A DNA stretch of 64,000 nucleotides from WJMT01 sp964611275 (lineage in GTDB: Bacteria > Acidobacteriota > Aminicenantia > Aminicenantales > Aminicenantaceae): positions 7,110-71,109 of the forward strand of contig CAZSZS010000107.1 in the NCBI GenBank assembly GCA_964611275.1. The letters run 5' to 3'. Positions 51,508 through 59,384 of the stretch are shown here, piece by piece. Under the pieces are notes generated by a model that saw nothing but the letters and a program-made list of their open reading frames with translations, made no database searches and was not told where the DNA came from. The translations under genes and the position numbers were made by a program. Positions within the stretch are counted from its first letter, which is position 1; the number at the start of each line of letters is the position of its first letter.

Positions 51508-52131
51508 TTATGATTCCTGCATGGGAATAATATTTTCTACTATCTCTGCTTCCTTAAGTATTTTGGAAAAATTTTTTTTGTGTTTTATTTTTCTGGGGAA
51601 AAACCCTATCCTGCCGTTTTTAGCTAATTTTAAAAACAGAGGGATCATTCCTAAAAGTTTAAATGGATTTGTTCTTAAATAGTAAGCAACTAAAAGACCT
51701 GGTTCATAACTCAGACCTAAATGGTTTACAAGCCAGACAAAAGAATTGGACAGCGCATAAACAGGGAATTTTTTTGGAAAAATTTCGTTTTCTATAGCCA
51801 GCCTTTTCAGTGTGTAAATAATATCTGTGACTTTAACTCCCTGAGGACACCGGACAGTACAGGAGTAGCAGGAAGCACAGATCCAGATGGTTCTGCTCGA
51901 GAGTATGGTATCGATATCTTTCGCTCTGAAAAGGGCAATGATTTCCCTTGGCGTTATATCCATGGTATAGCTGACAGGACATGTAGCTGTGCATGTGCCG
52001 CACTGGATGCATTTTTTTATACTTTCTCCACCCGGGATATTTTGTACTTGGAGCAGGAAAGAATTTCTTAGTTCTTTTTCTTTTTCATTGAGTATGCCAG
52101 GTAATATCTGGCCTGCCTTCCCTTTGGTCAT
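51508..52131 (-). CDS. HdrC-like 4Fe-4S protein
   Basis: 207 residues with two cubane cluster motifs: IQCGTCTATCPVSYTMDITP and ICASCYSCTVRCPQGVKVTD. The remainder is a helical region (residues 110-207) rich in Lys. It links HdrA to HdrB electron flow. The start ATG overlaps the stop of the upstream receiver gene (ATGA), so translation of receiver and hdrC is coupled. Confidence 0.88.
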   Translation of the reverse strand: MTKGKAGQILPGILNEKEKELRNSFLLQVQNIPGGESIKKCIQCGTCTATCPVSYTMDITPREIIALFRAKDIDTILSSRTIWICASCYSCTVRCPQGVKVTDIIYTLKRLAIENEIFPKKFPVYALSNSFVWLVNHLGLSYEPGLLVAYYLRTNPFKLLGMIPLFLKLAKNGRIGFFPRKIKHKKNFSKILKEAEIVENIIPMQES

Positions 52132-52535
52132 TTTTTCAGAAGCCTCTCTATGCGTTCGATCAGGTCGTCAGCTTTGACAGGTTTATCTATATAGTCGTCC
52201 GGTCCTTCCATTCCTTCTTTATCTCCTTTGAATTGGAATCTGGAGCCGGTTACTTCTTTGACTGCAGAAATAAAAATCACAGGTGTGTTTTGGGCGGACT
52301 TGAATTCTTTTGAGGTTTTTATGGCATGACACAATGAGAATCCGTCAAAAAGACTGTCCATCATAATATCCAGAAGAATAAGATCAGGTTTTTCAGATAG
52401 GATTTTTTTCTTTCCTTCTTCGGGATTAGAAGCTGTGATGGCATCATAAGATGCGGAATGAAGGATTGGAGTGATAGCATCTCTGAAATCGGGATCGTCA
52501 TCGATGATTAAAATTTTTGCTTTTGCTTTTTCCAT
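52128..52535 (-). CDS. Stand-alone receiver protein
   Basis: 135 residues, one CheY-like domain. Acidic pair in ILIIDDDPDFRD, phosphoacceptor Asp in DLILLDIMMDSLFDG, Ser in VIFISAVKE, and Lys in DDYIDKPVKADDL: all key residues are present. It has an insert (about 95-115, SRFQFKGDKEGMEG) typical of receivers encoded with hdr genes. GGAG lies 7 nt before the ATG. Overlaps hdrC. No output domain, so it may act through a kinase or directly on the Hdr complex (unproven). Confidence 0.88.
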   Translation of the reverse strand: MEKAKAKILIIDDDPDFRDAITPILHSASYDAITASNPEEGKKKILSEKPDLILLDIMMDSLFDGFSLCHAIKTSKEFKSAQNTPVIFISAVKEVTGSRFQFKGDKEGMEGPDDYIDKPVKADDLIERIERLLKK

Positions 52536-52547
52536 TTTATTTCTCCT

Positions 52548-52919
52548 TTATTTACTGAAAGCATTTTTAATTGCCAGTTTTAATTCTTCCTTTCCAAATG
52601 ATTTTATAAAATAATAAAAGATATCTTGTTCTCTTACTTTCGCCTCTAATTCTTTCGTATTTTTTTTGGTTGTCATTATGACTTTTGTATCCGAGTCTAT
52701 ATTTTTTATTATGGAAACAGCTTCGTATCCTTTCATCTCTGGAAGTTCGACCGCCATTATAGCACAATGAAAATGATTGGATGTGATTTTTTTTATGGCA
52801 TCTGTAAGCCCTTTTCCTGTTTCTACTTGATACTCTTTTTGTTGAAGAAAGGATAATAATGATTTTCTGTCTTTCTCATCAGGGTCAATTATGAGAATTT
52901 TTTTCTTAAGATTTTTCAT
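52548..52919 (-). CDS. Degenerate receiver protein lacking the phospho-Asp
   Basis: 123 residues, CheY-like. Acidic pair in ILIIDPDEKDR, Thr in VIMTTKK and Lys in YYFIKSFGKEE are present, but the phosphoacceptor position reads CAIMAVELPEMKGY, where family members have Asp before V-E-L-P (here Ala, codon GCG). It cannot be phosphorylated in the usual way and may be a pseudo-receiver. First gene of the hdr operon; AAGGA lies 8 nt before the ATG, and a perfect sigma-54 promoter lies upstream. Confidence 0.85.
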   Translation of the reverse strand: MKNLKKKILIIDPDEKDRKSLLSFLQQKEYQVETGKGLTDAIKKITSNHFHCAIMAVELPEMKGYEAVSIIKNIDSDTKVIMTTKKNTKELEAKVREQDIFYYFIKSFGKEELKLAIKNAFSK

Positions 52920-52953
52920 TTATAATATCCTTGCATTGTACATTGAGTATAAC

Positions 52954-52969
52954 TGCAATAATTGTGCCA
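52954..52969 (-). promoter_or_regulatory. Sigma-54 promoter of the hdr operon
   Basis: On the minus strand TGGCAC-AATTA-TTGCA, an exact match to the -24/-12 consensus (GG and GC separated by 10 bp). The -12 GC is at 52956-52955, so transcription starts near 52943, leaving a leader of about 24 nt before the ATG at 52919. Confidence 0.8.
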
Positions 52970-53075
52970 AATCTAAATTTACTTTTCTGCATTTGTAAAT
53001 ATCTTTTAAGTCTTTAAAAACAAAAAAGTTAATACATTTTCAACTCAAAAAAAACAAAAAAACATTCTACATATA

Positions 53076-53102
53076 TCCACCATATGAGTGGAAATATTCC
53101 AC
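53076..53102 (-). promoter_or_regulatory. Activator-binding palindrome upstream of the hdr promoter
   Basis: GTGGAA-ATA-TTCCAC at 53088-53102, a 6-bp inverted repeat with 3-bp spacer. A further half, TCCAC at 53076-53080, pairs with GTGGA across 7 bp. It lies about 119 bp upstream of the sigma-54 promoter, the usual place for an NtrC-type enhancer site, and matches 57966-57980 in front of the hydrogenase operon. Confidence 0.65.
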
Positions 53103-53151
53103 ACAGTGTATGAACATGCCCCAGACAGGAGAACATTCATCAGTTGTAAGT

Positions 53152-53179
53152 GAAGGGCTTGTCAGGAGACAAGCCCTTC
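53152..53179. terminator. Strong 12-bp hairpin after the hydrogenase operon
   Basis: Perfect stem GAAGGGCTTGTC / GACAAGCCCTTC with loop AGGA. It lies 137 bp after hydA and before the hdr enhancer site. No U-run follows on the minus strand, so it may protect the mRNA end rather than act as a classical terminator. Confidence 0.5.
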
Positions 53180-53315
53180 GTATAAAATATTTATGAAAAA
53201 GAAAACCGTCCAGAGGTGATATAGATTGATACAGGAAAAAACAGGTGGGAAGTTATTTGTTGAGGAAACACTATCCTATGATGGCCACCTCTAAGGACGA
53301 TTCTTCTCATCGGTT

Positions 53316-55058
53316 TTAATTCTTCAAATGGTTTATGATTTCAAGGACAGCCTTTTGTACTGGGGGACTTAATTTATTTCCCGGGGCTACTGAATCCGGC
53401 TGTATCCCTACTACATACGCATTTTTTTGCATGGACAGATTTTTAATGCTTGATATAAATGGTATGAATTTATGGCTCACACTGGATTGGCTGAGGATGT
53501 ATTCCAAAGGAAGAACGGTTATCTTGCCTGCTTTTTCATTAAAATCAACCGCATCAAAGAAAACGAGAGGTTTCTTTTCGCTGGAGCTTTTCAGGCTGTC
53601 GTTTCTGATTATTTCTGATTCAAGCCATACATCTTTAAATCCGAGACCGCATAGTTTTTTTGCTATATCAATACCGCAGCCGTCGTCACTGCGGTCTTCC
53701 TTTCCAGCCCCTATATAGATTGGTGTTCTGTCTTTCCTTATCTCTTCCAGTTTGTTTTTCCAGTTTCCGGAGGGAGCGTGTGTGACTTTAGCCAAATGGG
53801 CGGAGCAGCTGATACAGGGGTCAAAGGCCCTGACAACGATTTCCATTCTTTGTTTGATCTCATCTTCTTTTCCTGAATCAAGGAGATTTTGGGCAGCGAT
53901 GTGGCAGTACTTCTCGATATCTTCCGCATTCTGGGCCGTAGGGGTCACGATGTCCACATAGGAAATGCGTCCATCGCTGATTTCATGATGATGGATGAGA
54001 AGCCCTCTTGGGGCTTCCACCAGTCCTGTTCCTTTTCCGTTTTTTGCCGTGTATTTGACGGGCTTTGGGGTTTCTTCAAACTTGAGGATTTCATCCACCA
54101 GTTCTATGATCCTTTCAAAACAGTAACTGATTTCCAGAGCCTGGGCGGCATTATGAAACAAGGGATTGACTTCCCAGCGTTTATTGAAATATTTTTTATA
54201 CATTTTCCCTGTTTCACCCTTGAACCTTTTCCCTAAGTTGTTGACTCTGGCTAAGGCTCCTACAGAGTAAGGCTTTCCTTTGTAGCGGCTGCGCTTGCAA
54301 AAGGAATGAGAAACAACAAACTCGTTCGTGAGTTTTTGGTAATCGTCTCTAAAGAATTTTTCGCCTGTGGAAAGCATTATTTCGTCTCCCCAGAATCCAT
54401 AGTTGTTATTCCCTGGTTCACAGCAGGCATAGATGGTTTCTTTTTCGGGGACTTCGGGATAATCAAGAGTGCAGAAGAGATCGACGGTCTTTTTAACAAA
54501 GGGCATGAATTGGACTGCTCTGTTTTTTATAAAGACAAGTTCCTCTAGGGATGGGAATGCGCCGAAACCACCGATGATGGGATTTTCGCCGTGAATATAA
54601 CGCCCGCTCAGGACTTTCATGACATGGTTGGCAAAATGCTTCATCTCCAGAGCGATTTTGACTTCAAGTTCGAAGTCCGATGCCATGGCTATGGCATTGG
54701 GATATCCCAAGTAATCAGGGAGAGCAAGGTAGTATGTGTGAAGAGAATGGCTTTCGATCATTTCTCCCATATGCATGAGTTCTCTGCAGAGATAGGATTT
54801 GGGATGTATTTTAATATTAAGTGCGTTTTCCATAGACCGGAGAACTGCGTTTTTATGTGAAAGAGTGCAGATGGCACATATCCGGGGAGACATACTGACA
54901 TCTTCTTCAGGAGTTAGGCCGATGGTCAGCTTTTCTATGAGGCGGGGGCCTTCATATATACTGAATTTAACGTCTGATACAACTTTTCCGTCAATGGTGG
55001 CTGATATGCCACCGTTTCCTTCAACTCTGGCTAGATGGTCTACACTTATCTTTTTCAT
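53316..55058 (-). CDS. hydA: [NiFe]-hydrogenase large subunit fused to its maturation endopeptidase
   Basis: 580 residues. Residues 1-425 are a group-3 alpha subunit: RVEGNGGISATI, L1 motif RICAICTLSHKNA (about 59-71) and C-terminal L2 motif DPCISCSAH (413-421), the four Ni-Fe cysteines intact. Instead of a short cleaved peptide, a linker (422-446) leads into residues 447-580, a HycI/HybD-type endopeptidase: YIGAGKEDRSDDGCGID, VFFDAVDF, SVSHKF and VVGIQPDSVAPGNKLSPPV. The three metal ligands expected for this family (acidic at D458/459, D502 or D505, H529) are present. Cleavage after His421 would release the protease. The ATG overlaps hydD (ATGA); last gene of the operon. Confidence 0.88.
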   Translation of the reverse strand: MKKISVDHLARVEGNGGISATIDGKVVSDVKFSIYEGPRLIEKLTIGLTPEEDVSMSPRICAICTLSHKNAVLRSMENALNIKIHPKSYLCRELMHMGEMIESHSLHTYYLALPDYLGYPNAIAMASDFELEVKIALEMKHFANHVMKVLSGRYIHGENPIIGGFGAFPSLEELVFIKNRAVQFMPFVKKTVDLFCTLDYPEVPEKETIYACCEPGNNNYGFWGDEIMLSTGEKFFRDDYQKLTNEFVVSHSFCKRSRYKGKPYSVGALARVNNLGKRFKGETGKMYKKYFNKRWEVNPLFHNAAQALEISYCFERIIELVDEILKFEETPKPVKYTAKNGKGTGLVEAPRGLLIHHHEISDGRISYVDIVTPTAQNAEDIEKYCHIAAQNLLDSGKEDEIKQRMEIVVRAFDPCISCSAHLAKVTHAPSGNWKNKLEEIRKDRTPIYIGAGKEDRSDDGCGIDIAKKLCGLGFKDVWLESEIIRNDSLKSSSEKKPLVFFDAVDFNEKAGKITVLPLEYILSQSSVSHKFIPFISSIKNLSMQKNAYVVGIQPDSVAPGNKLSPPVQKAVLEIINHLKN

Positions 55059-55837
55059 TTTGACTCCTTTTTAAATTGTTTCAAAAAATCGATCAGCTTT
55101 GTGCCTGAATAATTAGCCATTCGTTTCTTTATGGATTCAATGTCAAACCCTTTTTCCTGTAAAAGATAATATTCAGAGGTGAAATTGGCCCCTTCCACAT
55201 GTCCCCAGCAACCGAAGCAGGGCACATTGTGATTCGGACATATGGAGCCGCACCCATCTGCTGTCAGGGGGCCCAAGCAGGGGATTCCTTTATTTAAAAG
55301 GCAGTCATTCTCATTGTATTTGCATGTGACACAGACTGGCCGCGGATATCTTTCCGGAAGACTCCCTTTTACAGCCCGGGTAAAGAGGTCGAGAAACTGT
55401 TCTTTCCCAATAGGACAGCCAGGGAGATAATGATCTACTTTTATATAAGCATCTATGGGCTTGGACTGGACAGGTTTGGTGTGGGTCATCTCTATATCTC
55501 CGTAGACTTCCTTGTATTTCTTTTTCCACTCATTTGGGTCGGTGAATCTTGCCTGTATGCCACCGACAGTAGCGCACAGTCCTATGGCGATCACGATTTC
55601 AGCTCTTTCTCTTATGTCTTTGAGCTCTTCGATCTCTCTTTCTGTGCTCACAGAGCCTTCTACCAGAGCGATGTCAAGCTTTCCATCTATGTTCTCACTG
55701 CTAGCCATGAGAAAGGACTGTATGTCCACAGCTTTAAATATATCAAGCAGTTCTTTTTCGCAGTCAAGAATGAGTAAAGCATCTCCGGCACATCCTGTTA
55801 ACTCATAAATTCCGATTTTTAATTTTCCATTATTCAT
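55055..55837 (-). CDS. hydD: [NiFe]-hydrogenase small subunit (group 3b-like)
   Basis: 260 residues, no Tat signal, so cytoplasmic. Proximal-cluster cysteines in YELTGCAGDALL, GLCATVGGIQ, YLPGCPIGKEQF, and further clusters from CVTCKYNENDCLLNKGIPCLG, DGCGSICPNHNVPCFGCWG. These are the three [4Fe-4S] ligands of soluble group-3 small subunits. It passes electrons between the Ni-Fe subunit and the HydG/HydB diaphorase. GGGGG lies about 8 nt before the ATG; the stop overlaps hydA (ATGA). Confidence 0.9.
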   Translation of the reverse strand: MNNGKLKIGIYELTGCAGDALLILDCEKELLDIFKAVDIQSFLMASSENIDGKLDIALVEGSVSTEREIEELKDIRERAEIVIAIGLCATVGGIQARFTDPNEWKKKYKEVYGDIEMTHTKPVQSKPIDAYIKVDHYLPGCPIGKEQFLDLFTRAVKGSLPERYPRPVCVTCKYNENDCLLNKGIPCLGPLTADGCGSICPNHNVPCFGCWGHVEGANFTSEYYLLQEKGFDIESIKKRMANYSGTKLIDFLKQFKKESK

Positions 55838-55847
55838 TGTATCCCCC

Positions 55848-56708
55848 TTAGATGAGCTCTCTCATATGAGTGACATCCCAGTATGTGAAAACAGGGCCGT
55901 CTAGACATGTGTAAATGTAGTCTATGGCGCAGTGTCCGCATTTGCCGACACCGCATTTCATACGTCTTTCAAGAGTCATCAGGATCTGGTCCTTTGGTAT
56001 ATTGAGTTTTAACAGTTCACTAAGGACAAATTTATACATAACAGGGGGACCGCAAACCAGACTGTAAGTGGTTGATGGATTTATATTCTTTATTTTTGGG
56101 AAAAGAGTGGTCACTACCCCGATGTTTTCCGTCCATTTCCCTGTATCGTCTTGATCCACAGAAAGGAAGCATTCTAAGTCCTCTCGTTCCTTCAGCGAGA
56201 GAAATTCTTCTCTGAGTAGCATTTCCGCCGGTCTTTTGGCTCCGTGCAGGAGAATCACCCTGCCGAACTGGTCCCGATTATCAAGGCAGTAGAGCAGAAC
56301 TGAGCGAAGGGGGGCTGCTCCGAGACCGCCCATAACGATCAAGATGTCCTTTCCTTTCATTTGCTCCACAGGAAATCCGTTGCCGTAAGGGCCTCTGATT
56401 CCAATCATGTCGTTTTCTTTAAGCCGGAAGATAGCATCGGTGACTATGCCCGTCCTGCGGATACAGAATTCAAGGAGTCCCGGCCGGGAAGGAGTGGATG
56501 AGATTGAAAAAGGAGCCTCTCCGGCTCCGAGAACGGAGATCATGGCAAACTGCCCGATTCTGTATCTAAAGGAAAGAGCTTTTTCCATATCAGCGATCCG
56601 GACTTGAAAGAATTTGACGTCTTCGGTCAGATGATAGGCACGGACTATTCTTGCTGGTTCAGGGAGAAATGGATTCTCTGTTTGGTTGGCTTTGTTTTCA
56701 CTGTTCAT
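55848..56708 (-). CDS. hydG: Hydrogenase gamma subunit, FAD/NAD(P)-binding diaphorase
   Basis: 286 residues, ferredoxin-NADP reductase fold. FAD site FRYRIGQFAMIS and GEAPFSISSTPS, GIRGPYGNGFP, NAD(P) site VMGGLGAAPLRSVLLY, CGPPVMYKFV and the C-terminal [2Fe-2S] cysteines ERRMKCGVGKCGHCAIDY. Homologous to sulfhydrogenase HydG and AsrB. It exchanges electrons with NAD(P)(H). Its ATG overlaps the hydB stop (ATGA). Confidence 0.9.
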   Translation of the reverse strand: MNSENKANQTENPFLPEPARIVRAYHLTEDVKFFQVRIADMEKALSFRYRIGQFAMISVLGAGEAPFSISSTPSRPGLLEFCIRRTGIVTDAIFRLKENDMIGIRGPYGNGFPVEQMKGKDILIVMGGLGAAPLRSVLLYCLDNRDQFGRVILLHGAKRPAEMLLREEFLSLKEREDLECFLSVDQDDTGKWTENIGVVTTLFPKIKNINPSTTYSLVCGPPVMYKFVLSELLKLNIPKDQILMTLERRMKCGVGKCGHCAIDYIYTCLDGPVFTYWDVTHMRELI

Positions 56709-57766
56709 TTTGTCACCTCTTTGCTTAATCTCTTCCAGAAGGCATCCACTTTTTCTCCATCCAAGGATTTGCCTACTGTTTTTACATTTATGTCAACAGG
56801 GCAGGTAGCCACACATCTGCCGCAGCCTACACAGCCAGGTTTGCCGTACTTTGATATATAAGCCTGAAGTTTATGTGTGTACCATAGTTTCAGCCTGTCA
56901 GCGCGCTTTTTTCTGAAATTTTCTCCTCCTGCTACCTCAGAATAACTTTCTAAGGTACAGGCATCCCAACATCTTTTTATGTCCGAATATTCTTTCTCCA
57001 GAGCAGGCCTGTCTGCCACATTATAGCAGTTGCAGGTAGGGCATACGTTTGAACAGGATCCACAGGCCAAACAGGCATTTCCTAACTCTTCCCACATGGG
57101 ATCATTGTACATGAGTTCCAAGAGATCACCCAGGGAGTCAAAGTTTATTTCTGTTTTAAAGGCATTCTCTCTTTGATCGCACCATTCAGCGTATTCCTCT
57201 ATGTCTTTGTCAGATATGCCTTCTTCAAAGAGATCTGCCTTTGTCCTTATGAGGTCATCCCCTTTGCTGGAACCGATCCACACAATGTATCTTCCTTTAA
57301 GTTCGGAAAAAAAGAGGTCATATCCTTCTTTGATGATATGGGTTCTTGTCGATTTGCACAGGCAGTTTTCATCAGGCCAGCAGGAATGTCCCAGGAGGAG
57401 AGTGTTTTTTCTGGATTCCATGTAATAGGGGTCATAGAATTCATGAGTGAAAAAGTCGTCCATTATCAGAATGCCGTGAATATCACAGGGGTGGATGCCA
57501 AAGATTATTTTTTTGGAAACGTGTGAAAAATCTTCCTTGTATTCTTTTTCAGAAGCTCGAAACATATTGATGGAAGGAGGAAGAAGGATCTTTCTGGGCG
57601 GTAGAATCGTTCTTGTACAATCAGTATCAATTTTATTCAAATCCTGAATGGCTTCGAATTTATGTCTATCCGGTGCAACTTTTACGGGAGCCCATAGATC
57701 TGCTTCCTTGGAAATCTCTTCTAGGAAAGAAGGTAAATTGTCTTCCTTTAGTTTTACGATTTTCAT
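56705..57766 (-). CDS. hydB: Hydrogenase beta subunit, 4Fe-4S protein
   Basis: 353 residues. Long N-terminal domain with Cys residues (GIHPCDIHGI, CWPDENCLC), then two ferredoxin-type motifs: CLACGSCSNVCPTCNCYNVAD (about 230) and GCVGCGRCVATCPVDINVK (about 315). Matches HydB of sulfhydrogenase and AsrA. It conducts electrons from HydG flavin to the hydrogenase core. First gene of hydBGDA; AAGGA lies 8 nt before the ATG, and a sigma-54 promoter with an enhancer palindrome lies upstream. Confidence 0.9.
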   Translation of the reverse strand: MKIVKLKEDNLPSFLEEISKEADLWAPVKVAPDRHKFEAIQDLNKIDTDCTRTILPPRKILLPPSINMFRASEKEYKEDFSHVSKKIIFGIHPCDIHGILIMDDFFTHEFYDPYYMESRKNTLLLGHSCWPDENCLCKSTRTHIIKEGYDLFFSELKGRYIVWIGSSKGDDLIRTKADLFEEGISDKDIEEYAEWCDQRENAFKTEINFDSLGDLLELMYNDPMWEELGNACLACGSCSNVCPTCNCYNVADRPALEKEYSDIKRCWDACTLESYSEVAGGENFRKKRADRLKLWYTHKLQAYISKYGKPGCVGCGRCVATCPVDINVKTVGKSLDGEKVDAFWKRLSKEVTK

Positions 57767-57835
57767 TTAAGGTGTCCTTTGATGTTCATAGAATTTTTTA
57801 TAAAAAAGTAAGCATCACTCATCCGTTTGTCATTA

Positions 57836-57851
57836 TGCAAATTATGTGCCT
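57836..57851 (-). promoter_or_regulatory. Sigma-54 promoter of the hydrogenase operon
   Basis: On the minus strand AGGCAC-ATAAT-TTGCA: GG and GC 10 bp apart and only the first T of TGGCAC is changed. The -12 GC is at 57838-57837; the start near 57825 would give a leader of about 59 nt before hydB. Confidence 0.75.
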
Positions 57852-57931
57852 ATTGAATGGCAAAATGGCCATTTTTTGATAAAGATCTAAATCATTGAAT
57901 TAAAAGGAAGTAGGCGGTTTTGTTTCGATAA

Positions 57932-57982
57932 GTGGAAAATCGCTTGAATAAAAAAACGAAATTGTGTGGAAAAATTCCACAC
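57932..57982 (-). promoter_or_regulatory. Activator-binding palindrome upstream of the hydrogenase promoter
   Basis: GTGTGGAA-AAA-TTCCACAC at 57964-57982, an 8-bp inverted repeat with 3-bp spacer containing the same core GTGGAA-N3-TTCCAC as the hdr site. A half-site GTGGAA occurs at 57932-57937, 34 bp away (about three helical turns). The palindrome sits about 113 bp upstream of the sigma-54 promoter, between hydB and the NtrC-type regulator gene. Confidence 0.65.
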
Positions 57983-58022
57983 TAGGTGTTTAGATATGAC
58001 ATAGGTAGATGCGGGGTTTTGA

Positions 58023-59384
58023 TCACCTGATCTTGTGTTTTTTTATTTTTGAATAAAGAGTCTTTCTGTCTATTCCAAGAATTTTTGCTGTTTTGCTTTT
58101 GTTCCCATGTTGAGATTTGAGGACAGATTCCATGTATTCTTTTTCAATTTCTTCTAATGTTTTATATTTTCCTCCTGTCGGGAGAATCATGGAGCGGGAA
58201 GTGCTTATCCCATGATAGATGAGGTCATCCAATTCAACTTTTTTACTTCTTGTCAGCACCATGGCTCTCTCTATGGTGTTTTGGAGTTCTCTTATGTTTC
58301 CGGGCCAATCATAGTCCATAATGGCCTTTTTCGCTTCAGTTGTGAAACCTTTGATGTCTTTGGATAATTTTTGATTGTATTTATGAAGGAAATGTTCGAA
58401 GAGCGGGGGAATGTCTTCTTTCCTTTCCCTCAAAGGAGGTATGTTTATGGGGACCACACTCAGGCGGTAGAAGAGGTCTTCCCTGAATTTATTCTGTTTC
58501 ACACGTTCGGCAAGGCTTACATTAGTGGCGGCAAGTATACGGATATCGACTTTAATGGATTTGGTACTTCCGATTCTGGTGACCTCCCGTTCCTGAATGA
58601 CTCTGAGGAGTTTTGCTTGTATATTCATGCTGATATTGCTTATTTCATCCAGGAATATGGTGCCGCCGTCTGCCACTTCAAACCGACCGTGCTTGGTTAC
58701 ATGAGCACCCGTAAAAGAACCTTTGACATGACCGAAGAGCTCGCTCTCAAAGAGAGTCTCAACCAGTGCTCCGCAGTCGACCACAACAAATGGAGCCTGT
58801 TTTCTTTTGCTGTGTTTGTGTATTTCTGAGGCCAGAAGTTCTTTCCCGGTCCCGCTTTCTCCGGTGATGAGGACCGTGCTTTCAGTGGGGCTGACTCTTT
58901 TCATAATGTCTATGACCTTTTCCATTGAGGTGCTTTTTCCCACGACCATAGACAGTTTATTCTGTTCAGGGTCTTTACTTTGTGCAAAACCTGCTTTAGC
59001 CTCAGTTGTGTTTAGGGCTTTTTTCACTATTGTGCGCAGCTCTTCCGGGCTGAAAGGTTTAGCCAGATAGTCAAAGGCTCCCTGCTTGATGGTATTGACA
59101 GCGGATTCTATGGAAGCAAATCCGGTGATGATTATGACCGGAACCTCCGGTGTGGATTTTATTATTTTTTTCAGGATATTGATTCCTGGAATTCCCGGGA
59201 GTTTGAGATCCAGCAGAATGACATCGAATCCGGATTTATTTAATATGTTTACAGCCTCTCGTCCATCCGAAGAAGTCTGGACCTCGTACCCGTCTTTCGT
59301 AAGAACCTGGGTACAGGAATCCCTTATGGATTCTTCATCGTCAATGATAAATATTCTTACTTTCTTAGTCTTTTTCGGGTTCAT
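58023..59384 (-). CDS. NtrC-family sigma-54-dependent response regulator
   Basis: 453 residues. Receiver (IFIIDDEESIRDSCTQVL; phospho-Asp in VILLDLKLPGIPG; Lys in YLAKPFSP), AAA+ domain with Walker A GESGTGKELLA, sigma-54-contact loop GSFTGAHVTKHG (Ser in place of the usual Ala of GAFTGA), Walker B GGTIFLDEIS, sensor motif ILAATNVSL, and Fis-type HTH at the end (NKSKTAKILGIDRKTLYSKI). It binds enhancers and activates RNA polymerase with sigma-54. It overlaps the upstream kinase gene by 20 bp. The neighbouring hyd and hdr promoters are its likely targets. Confidence 0.92.
   Translation of the reverse strand: MNPKKTKKVRIFIIDDEESIRDSCTQVLTKDGYEVQTSSDGREAVNILNKSGFDVILLDLKLPGIPGINILKKIIKSTPEVPVIIITGFASIESAVNTIKQGAFDYLAKPFSPEELRTIVKKALNTTEAKAGFAQSKDPEQNKLSMVVGKSTSMEKVIDIMKRVSPTESTVLITGESGTGKELLASEIHKHSKRKQAPFVVVDCGALVETLFESELFGHVKGSFTGAHVTKHGRFEVADGGTIFLDEISNISMNIQAKLLRVIQEREVTRIGSTKSIKVDIRILAATNVSLAERVKQNKFREDLFYRLSVVPINIPPLRERKEDIPPLFEHFLHKYNQKLSKDIKGFTTEAKKAIMDYDWPGNIRELQNTIERAMVLTRSKKVELDDLIYHGISTSRSMILPTGGKYKTLEEIEKEYMESVLKSQHGNKSKTAKILGIDRKTLYSKIKKHKIR

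Noticed and set aside
53152..53179. Perfect hairpin as a CRISPR repeat or attachment site
   Set aside because: Single copy, no spacers, no cas or integrase gene nearby; best seen as an mRNA-end hairpin.
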